A model generated the notes under the pieces. The model had not been told where the DNA came from. It made no database searches and saw only the letters and a program-made list of their open reading frames with translations. DNA of 64,000 nt from Acanthosepion lycidas (Eukaryota; Mollusca; Cephalopoda; Sepiida; Sepiidae). Made by a program: the position numbers and the translations under genes. Positions within the stretch are counted from its first letter, which is position 1, and each line of letters opens with the position of its first letter. Positions 56,236-64,000 of this stretch are shown one piece after another. The DNA lies in assembly GCA_963932145.1 (NCBI GenBank), contig OZ010582.1:11050197-11114196 (forward strand), written 5' to 3'.

Positions 56236-57950
56236 TTCTCCTCTCTAAAGTCGTTTCATTCTCTTTCACTGTCACTTGCTTGGTGGTAAATTAATTCAGT
56301 AAAATAAAAATTAAATTAGATTATATGTATATAAATGCTAACTAGAAGCTGTCTTCCTGAAAATATATATAAAAACTTTCTTTCGGATTCAAGTCTATCA
56401 CCCAGATAATTCAATGCAACTAAATATAATAATCGTAAAGATAACCAAATATTCTCATCAGATAATGCGTGTCGTTGGTTCAACGGACCAACGAAGATAA
56501 CAGGAGATGGAAAGCAAAATAAATATATGTAATCTGTTTGAGAACAAAATAAATTGTGTAATATTAAGAAGATTGACATCACTAAATTGGACCAAGAATT
56601 TGATACTTACTGAGATCTGTTACAAAAATAGTGAAAAATGGGAAATGAATGATAATACTGGAGTTATTCTGAAAATAATCTACTTTTGCATTAGACCATC
56701 TTTTCAACTGATTAATTGAGTGATTTTCTTTTTGATTTGGTATTTATGAACCGGTTGTGGCTTCTTTAAAACCGAAATATATTTGGGATTGGAGGTGGTC
56801 GATTTGTTGTTCCCAAATTAACACTTTTCAGACTGGCGTTATAATGTATATGTAGTTTGAGATTCGGATATTTTATTTCAGTATCAATCTGTTGACCCCA
56901 TGCTCTCTTGCTCAAGAAAAATAATAATAATACTAATACCGCAAAATAACCTTATAATCATTATTATTGAAACAATACGAACTACTAAATTTCTGAAATA
57001 AACATTGTGGTACTTGAGATACAGTGTATGAGTAGGCAAGACGAGAAACTTATCAATGAGACGAAAGCTGTGATTGGCTGAATTACAGATTAAAGAAAAA
57101 GGTCAAGTTATTCAAACCACTGAAATCTTCGAATCGGCAATAATGTCGAAAATGGAGATTGAGAGAACTTGCTGTTAATTCTAATCGACAGCCACTGGGC
57201 ACCTATAGTGTGAAGATTCAAATAATAATAATAATAATCAGAAGAAGAAGAAAGTTGATGGTGATGACCAAGAGCCTCATCTTCACTGTGCAATAAATTC
57301 ACAAATGATTTTTTTCTGACACGAAATGATTATATTTTTACTTGCAACAAAATGTATGACAAGGACGAAAAGAAAAATGGAGACGACAGCGATGATACTG
57401 CTGATACTGCCGGCGATAATTGTCTTCCGTTGATGGTAACAGCTTCCGGTTGTATTCAGTCGTCCGTGATTCCTACAAGAGAATCAATGTCGACACATGT
57501 TTTGTCTCTTCTGAGTCAGCTCCGGATGTCCAGCTGGTTCGACTTTCAAAGACCACAGGATGCCAATCAAGATGAGCATCAGCCATTTTTTTTTTACTTA
57601 CTATGTACAATAGGGCGATGAAAATGTTTCAATCTAATCAAGGAATATTCCTCGAAATATAAAATATTTGAAAGTTTGAGCAGATTTCAGGAAAACCCTC
57701 AGCAAGTGTTTGCAAACACACACATATTGTTTAAGTTTTATTCATTATGCATAAAATTTAAGTAGATTTCATAAAACTGAATTAAAGTGCTGGATAATGT
57801 CCGTGAAAAAAAATTATTCATAAAAGCCAAGAATAAAAAAAAAACATTTTTTGTGCCTGTGACTGTTATCCGATCAACTTTACGAATAAAAATTATAGTT
57901 GATTTATGTTAGGAGAAAATGAAATGATATACTCAGACTGATACATATAC
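56236..57950. other. 1.7-kb non-coding stretch
   Basis: The ORF at 57,352-57,621 (89 codons; acidic start DKDEKKNGDDSDDTADTAGD) has no domain I know and is preceded by a (TAA)n/(GAA)n tract at 57,223-57,252. Not called as a gene. Confidence 0.35.
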
Positions 57951-57952
57951 TG

Positions 57953-57954
<2 letters not shown>

Positions 57955-57990
<36 letters not shown>
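57955..57990. repeat. (TA)n microsatellite at PLE 5' junction
   Basis: 18 TA units directly before the truncated PLE sequence begins. Confidence 0.95.
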
Positions 57991-57991
<1 letters not shown>

Positions 57992-58350
57992 CAACGAGTG
58001 TCGCTTAAACGACTAAAGCATGCAAAACAATGTAATATACTGTAAAGTCAGCAGATAAAAATACGAGTAACTGAAGGAGCCTGGAGATAAAAATAAACTA
58101 CGCACAATATACTTTAAAAATAGTAAATACACGACAAGTACAATGCTTTCTAGACATATCTGAGATATGAAAAACAAAAAACAATTACACCCAACATATC
58201 ATGGAAAATTAGAAAAATAACCTTACCTACAGAAATCAATCCAAGAACTGTAACCACTGCCAAAAATTACTATAATTACCTTCGCAGACTAAAACAAACT
58301 ACTAAATAAACGATCAATCTCGAAGCATACATGAAAATAAATTTTTACTA
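57991..58350 (+). pseudogene. Penelope-like endonuclease relic
   Basis: The nucleotide sequence aligns along its whole length with the minus-strand ORF at 6801-7531, from the Cys-finger region (ACGAGTGTCGCTTAAACG) through KIRVTEGAWR (equivalent to YIGVTEGPWK), NISWKIRK (58,185-58,215), and HENKFLLRYV-like coding (58,325-58,355). Frameshifts and stops (for example TAG after GAGCCTGGA... and TAA near 58,305) break it. 5' truncated at (TA)n. Confidence 0.75.
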
Positions 58351-58835
<485 letters not shown>

Positions 58836-59029
58836 AGTAAGCAAGAAAATTAAAAAAATATTTAAAGTTGTAAATATCAATTTTATGTTAAGCATGAAGG
58901 AAGATTTTCAAAAAAATTATGAATTAAAAAAAACAAAAAAACAGAAAGGTCATAATTTGCATTCAAAATATTTTAAAGTAAAAAAAAAGCATACATATCG
59001 TTCTTGAATCAATTCTTCTTTGCCAAGTT

Positions 59030-59600
59030 AACGACGTTTCCTGTTTTCTTGCGTCGTAGAGGAATATAATTAATACCATCAAAGTTGAACGATAAACTAC
59101 ATCCGCGTCCTGGGTAAGACGATAAACTACGTCCAACAGCAAGGCCTTTGATCAGGAGGTTTTGAGGAGCGTGGAACCACCTCTTAATTGCTGGTGTTCC
59201 CAGGACCACCCTGACCCGGGATGGTAGCACCTGTTAAGGTCTCCGCTATGGGCAAATAGTTAACTACCAACTAGTATCACAACACTACGAAAGTTTAAAA
59301 AATAGGTTTTAATACCAGAAATACTTTGTAAAAAATGTTCTTACCAGTAATAAGTTTTTGAAGAAAATTATTACCAGCAATGCATTTTATAAAAAAAGTA
59401 TTAACAGTGATGCTTTTTGAAAAAAAAATTACAAACGATACATTTTGGAAGAAAAAATATTACCAGAAATAGATTTTTGAAAGAAAAGAAAAATTACCAG
59501 CAATACATTTTTGAAAAAAATATTACCAGCAATAAAATTCTTGTCGGCATTAAATGGCCCATTGTGGTTGATATGCCATAAAAACCAACAAACCAAACCA
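59030..59600 (-). repeat. ~600-bp interspersed family, copy 2 (inverted)
   Basis: Read on the minus strand it follows copy 1 (44,140-44,780) part by part: GGCATATCAACCACAATGGGCC, TTTAATGCCGACAAGAATTTTATTGCTGG, about eight ~29-bp units (59,330-59,535), TTTCGTAGTGTTGTGA, CCCATAGCGGAGACC, AGGTGCTACCATCCCGGGTCAGGGTGGTCC, and AACACCAGCAATTAAGAGGTGGTTCC. The 73-codon ORF over the GC-richer part has no domain. Confidence 0.8.
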
Positions 59601-60830
59601 TAAAAGTTGATTATCCCTTAATTTTCAAACAGTATGTACTTTTGGCTAAAATTAGGAAGCAAAAACATGTCTGTCCTGAATGTAAGCTTTGCATTCTCTG
59701 AGACAATTTGATAGTTTTCATCAGAATGAGAAATAATTATTCAATATTTAAGCGTTCTATATATCTTCTTTTACTCTGTCTGAATCTCTATTTTCTACTC
59801 TTCTCAGTTCCTACCGATTTATATATGTTAATTTTTCTTATCTCAAAATCGATGTCAGTCTAAATATTTCGATATTTCAAAATTTAATATCCAATTACAT
59901 TTTCATTTCTTTAGTTATAGGATATTTTAGCATTTCATTCCGTCTTTCAGTTGATTTAACGTTTATCAGATACAATACCATTTAAAATCTCATTTATATG
60001 GTACCTTGTATCGTGTATTACGCCAAGAGTCATGTGGCATAGATTACACGAGGGGAATTAATTCTAAGTTGACTCCCTCCACATCATTGTGCAATAAAAG
60101 TCAGGGGGCATGGTGCCTTGTAGACAACTTGATTTCATGAACACACGCTACACCTGAAAATAGAATCAGCCCGAATCTATTGCAAACGTGACTCATCAAA
60201 ACACGCTAAATTTTGCCAACCCTCCTGTGTATAATTAGTGATGACAATATCTCAGCTGAAATGTTGTGTCCGTTGTTGTTGTGTTAACAGGGGCATCCAG
60301 GTGGGTCTTCTGATTCCATATCTTATGAAAGCTAATGAAGGCTGAACAGGCCTGCTGAATACGCCGCTGGTACCGTCCTTATTGAATGTAGATATGATTT
60401 AAGCAGGTGTTCCATGTTTCTTGTCACAGAAAGTAACCCACCAGGCATCTGATGATGAGTATTAAGAATTCGTTTACAATCACCGCCCTGACCTCAGGAA
60501 ACAGTATTGGTTTCTATCTGGAATTGCCAGTATTCACGTGACACCCAAATACCAGGAATGTTCTGAAATTTACCTCTCTTTGAAATTCACGGTTATTCAC
60601 CGTCCGATCTTTGATGGTGGCTTTTTATAAGCAGCCGAGCCGTTCTTCATATTGTCTGATACAATGTCAGGTAAGAATCGATGTAGATCTGGACATTTCT
60701 AGGACTTATACATAGATTGGCTCCAACTACAATTATATTTAAATTTTTCTCTTCGGTAATTTTTTGACATTTTTATTGAAAATGAATCTGCTCATATACA
60801 ATCATTCTGTTATTATATATCTATTTAAAT
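59601..60830. other. 1.2-kb non-coding stretch
   Basis: 60,000-60,640 is of more balanced composition but lacks ORFs longer than about 60 codons and matches nothing I recognise. Confidence 0.35.
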
Positions 60831-61030
60831 GGCCATGAAACCCGGGTTCGAATCTCATCGTGGTCAATTTGTCAAGAAGGAGGACTTCCTGATGTTATCA
60901 GAATGGAGGTGTCGATGCCAGCTTACGGCATCTTTAGAAAGTGCCTGAAAACCATACAACGGCTTGATCCAAACGTTGTGAGTGAAATTCGGTAGACAGA
61001 ACCCTTGGGGACCGTCGATAGCTGTGCTAG
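60831..61030 (+). repeat. tRNA-derived SINE (5'-truncated)
   Basis: CCCGGGTTCGAATCTCATCG carries a strong B box (60,844-60,854). It is followed by a body with GTGAGTGAAATTCGGTAGACAGAA and a GC-richer end. The A box is missing, so the head is truncated just upstream of the B box. Confidence 0.55.
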
Positions 61031-62461
61031 CTCGAAATCAAAAGTCATCGTGGCCTAGGGTTTGACCGTTTAAATTGATCTTGTTCAAATTGTTGACCAG
61101 GAGTTCTTACCAGGGGGTATGGAAGACAGATGCAGGTGTTATGGGACTCGATTTATGGGTACTGCTACTTCCGAAACGTTGTGTTTGACAGTTTTAATTT
61201 TTCTCTTCACAGATTTGGTGCAAAATGTCGTCTGTTAAAAAAAGTAAGTGGAATGATTCAATGGCAATTAGGGCAATGTATGTTTTGGTTCCCTTCACAA
61301 CTATGTATCTCTGTAAAACAGGATTCTCTGTATTATTAAATCTGAAATCAAAGTAGGATAAATCGGCTTGATGTGTCAGATGACATTCGAGTAGATTTGT
61401 CAGTAACTGTACTACGATTCCATACTTTGATTGCACAAAAACAACAACAAATATCTCCCTAGATTAGTAAAAGTCTGTTTTATGTAGTCGAGATACTAAA
61501 AAAACTTGCACATTTATGTTCTCTTCCTTTTTCTTGTGTAATAAAACTGATTTATAACTTTATTTTGCTTTCAGTAAAAAAATAAAGTTATCAATGCTTA
61601 TGGTCTTTTTCATGTTCTATTCCTAGCAATCCATATCTAAATTACAGTAAATTCAAGCGATTGAAATATTTGTAAGACATACTGGCAAATAAAAGGATTG
61701 GTGATAATTATTTCGACAGTCAAGTGAAGAGGGTATGAGAACATATTGGACAATTCCTTGAGGATCTGGAATCATCAAAAAGTTAAGAAACCCTGCGCTA
61801 GATAATACGCATTTTCCCAAAAACTATAACTAAGATCTACTCAGCATAGTTGCAATATAAACCACAGAAATGCGAATGAGCAAGCGTCTGGAAAAGGGAT
61901 TGGCTAGCCGCCTTAGTAGATCTATTTAAAGTTGTGTGTTTTGATGTTTCTATGGGGTACTACATTCATTTTTACATTTTGGTTTCCTGCTTGTTATTCT
62001 GTCTTAATTTCATTGTCCTTTTTTCCTTCTATCAATATTTTCCTTCTTGTCATTGTTCATGCCTGTGAAAAATTATCTCATGAAAGTATTTCATACGTCT
62101 TCCTATCAGATATCTTATAAGTTACTGACGAATCTAGATTATATTTTATTTATGCGTCTATTCCGTCTATCATTTTGTGGTTTGTTTTTAAGAATGTCGA
62201 AATAAACAAATCTCCAGGGCGTATTAGAAGAAAGGCTTAAAAGTGATGGTAAAAGACGTTCGTGTTAGAATATTATAAGAGAGAAAAGAAATCAATTTTT
62301 TTGAAAATATTGAAAACAAAGGAAAGGATAGAGAAATGATAAATAATAGAAGAGAAAATATTGAAGCAACGTTTGAAAAAAAAAAAAAAAGAAAAGAGAA
62401 AAAAGTTTAAATGAAAAGAAAGGAAAATAATAAACAAAATAAAAACTAAGCATTATTCGGA
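61031..62461. other. 1.4-kb non-coding stretch
   Basis: ORFs at 61,130-61,339, 61,194-61,436 and 61,932-62,120 have no recognisable domain. 62,220-62,440 is purine-rich with an A-run at 62,377-62,391. Confidence 0.35.
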
Positions 62462-62592
62462 CTATTGTCCTAATCTTTGTCGCCATATTTATTACAACGT
62501 TTCGGCCGTTGTACGCTCCGGCCTTCTTCAGGTGGTTGGAATGTCCTACTGAAGCCTTTATTTCGCTCACTGAGGTAGACTGTTCTAGTTCC
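62462..62592 (-). repeat. hammerhead-like interspersed repeat (best copy)
   Basis: Minus strand: GAACAGTCTACCTCAGTGAGCG, AAATAAAGGCTTCAGTAGGACATTCC, CTGAAGA (62,525-62,531), stem II GGCC/GGCC around a 12-base loop, GAAA (62,500-62,503), C-GTT-G minimal stem III and GTA (62,493-62,495) in the place of a cleavage triplet. An unpaired A lies between the box and stem II. Stem I is not obvious, so activity is uncertain. Related copies at 20,530-20,665 and 10,932-11,000. Confidence 0.6.
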
Positions 62593-62639
62593 GCGTGCAA
62601 TGTTTATTGGATGTCGGTTATCAGTTATCTCCTGTTAAT

Positions 62640-62770
62640 TCCCCTCTGACAGTTCTCCATTGCTTTAACCGGGTATTGAACTCATACTCTTTGGGTCCTG
62701 TCACTGGCTCTAACCTACGCCTTTATCCACAGTGCCATTTGTCCTTGAGGACAAAACTAAGCAGTTTATT
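62640..62770 (-). repeat. tRNA-derived SINE head
   Basis: Minus strand: GGCACTGTGGATAAAGGCG (A-box region, 62,720-62,736), then GAGTTCAATACCCGG (B box, 62,669-62,683). Spacing near 40 bases is tRNA-like. No acceptor stem pairing is apparent. Confidence 0.55.
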
Positions 62771-63476
62771 AAAATCTAAATATAAGAAAACTCATTTAAC
62801 GAGAGGAGGGCAAATTACTGGTTCACTTTTCATAATTAGATTGAAATTTCTTCAAAGCATACTAAGAATTATATTTCTCGCATACTTCATTTAAATAACA
62901 AATTAATTTTTCCTTGATTCTGCGAAAAATGTTACCTTCTTGTAGATCTTAATTCTAAAAGCTACAGAAAAAACAAATCAACAAAAAAATATCTACACAA
63001 TATTTATAAAGCAAGGGCACAGGATTCTTGATTTCTTGCTATGTAGATGGATTGAAATAGATATATGTTTAACATTCGTATTTCGGAAACTAACAATTTG
63101 AATTTTTACAAAATGTTAAATAATCTCCAATTATTGGATGGCACTTCAACTGAAAGAAAACCAGAAAATGTTCAATGTTTAGGCGGTTTTCTTATTCATT
63201 ACATCCATAACGACTTCTATATGAAACACATTTTGCCTGTAATATAAAAATACTGCTTTAACAGACAAGAGCTATGATAGAAAGGTTTATTCTCCGATTT
63301 CATTTCCCCCATTATTGGCATCATTTTATACCTGATATAATAACACTGTCATCAACGGACGGAACGGAATGTCTGAAAGGAAAAGGAATGACAAACAAAA
63401 CGAGAGAGGCCTTTATAAAATTAAGACACACAAAACGAAATACACATATATGCACGTGTCCCACGCAGAGGGACAC

Positions 63477-63540
<64 letters not shown>

Positions 63541-64000
63541 TATCTACGCAGCAGAGCTGAGAGTAAGGGAAAGTAAAAGAAGTCCTAAATAAATGGAAAT
63601 TCTTCTGTACTTCTGGAGAAGACATGTTTCGGACTCCAAATTCAAACAAGCCGGATTCATCTATGTCTCAGGCAAGGACATATTCAACAAAGGGGGACAG
63701 AGTGTTTTGGTTTTTCTCAAAATGAGGACTGCGAACTGGAGTTTCTTTCTATAACTTGCAAAGATATAATCCTAAAGGAAAAAAAAGCGCCATGTGCTTG
63801 TAAGATGCGGGTGGGAGGCGGAGATGTAGCTTCAGCTTAGGTCGTTTGGCCCAGGCCAAAAGAGCAATCGCTCGGTTGACTGTTGTAAACAAACTGAATG
63901 AATGGCCACTATCAGAAATGACTCCACTGGGCAGATGTCACGTAAACTAAAGTGACATATTTCCAGCAATGGGAAATAAACACAATCTCTATTCCTCCAA
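62771..64000. other. non-coding stretch with (TA)n
   Basis: (TA)n at 63,478-63,533, bordered by a short inverted GACACGTATA / TATCACGTGTATC. ORFs crossing it are not credible. The final 200 bp is GC-richer without recognisable content. Confidence 0.4.

Noticed and set aside
57352-57621. 89-codon ORF with acidic N-terminus as a possible gene
   Set aside because: No homology I can name, no splice or promoter context, and it lies next to TAA/GAA microsatellites. Left as unassigned.

Overview
This window is eukaryotic, repeat-dominated, AT-rich DNA with no host gene, rRNA or tRNA gene that I can recognise. I could not confirm an organism. The mixture of long (TA)n microsatellites, tRNA-derived SINE remnants, Penelope-like elements (PLEs), several mariner-superfamily transposase relics and L1/RTE-like LINE ORF2 pieces is what I would expect in a mollusc intergenic or intronic region, most likely a cephalopod such as an octopus. 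That assignment is inference.

Layout. 1-690 is a ~34-bp minisatellite. 1.8-5.1 kb holds a hammerhead-like motif, tRNA-like SINE relics and a 480-bp TIR element nested in an AAATATT-type repeat. 5.7-7.6 kb is a cluster of PLE 3' ends, including a PLE endonuclease ORF (minus strand) and a well-formed hammerhead ribozyme candidate. 7.8-8.7 kb is a decayed transposase. 9.1-10.4 kb is an unidentified segment of more even base composition. 11-14.4 kb carries GATA microsatellites with a mobile-looking hairpin unit. 14.4-15.5 kb is a mariner-type transposase relic abutting a LINE ORF2 C-terminus. 15.6-19.3 kb is strongly purine-rich, including a 16-bp tandem array interrupted by a ~347-bp insertion. 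20-25 kb has many (TA)n tracts, two 80-bp mariner MITEs and hammerhead-like repeats. 25.1-26.7 kb is pyrimidine-rich.

The centrepiece is 26.9-42.3 kb: a LINE ORF2 whose reverse transcriptase region is split by about 13.5 kb (roughly 346 copies) of a 39-bp satellite. LINE coding sequence enters the array in frame (EGRNALFMPRMPK), the monomer itself reads RKALFMPRMPK, and recognisable LINE sequence resumes after the array (AACIRIENEF, then YADR in the place of YADD). The simplest reading is that the satellite was born by amplification of a short segment of this LINE copy. The array has 8-mer (312 bp) and 28-mer (about 1,092 bp) higher-order periods and is open in three of six frames, which produces many long but probably meaningless ORFs.

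42.9-64 kb contains a second CR1-like LINE tail, a ~600-bp interspersed family present as inverted copies (44.1 and 59.0 kb), two more mariner-superfamily relics (45.6 and 53.3 kb), an inverted pair of PLE tails (51.1-51.3 kb), a truncated PLE endonuclease relic (58 kb), SINE relics and many microsatellites. All recognisable coding sequence belongs to mobile elements and is broken; nothing suggests a working gene cluster.
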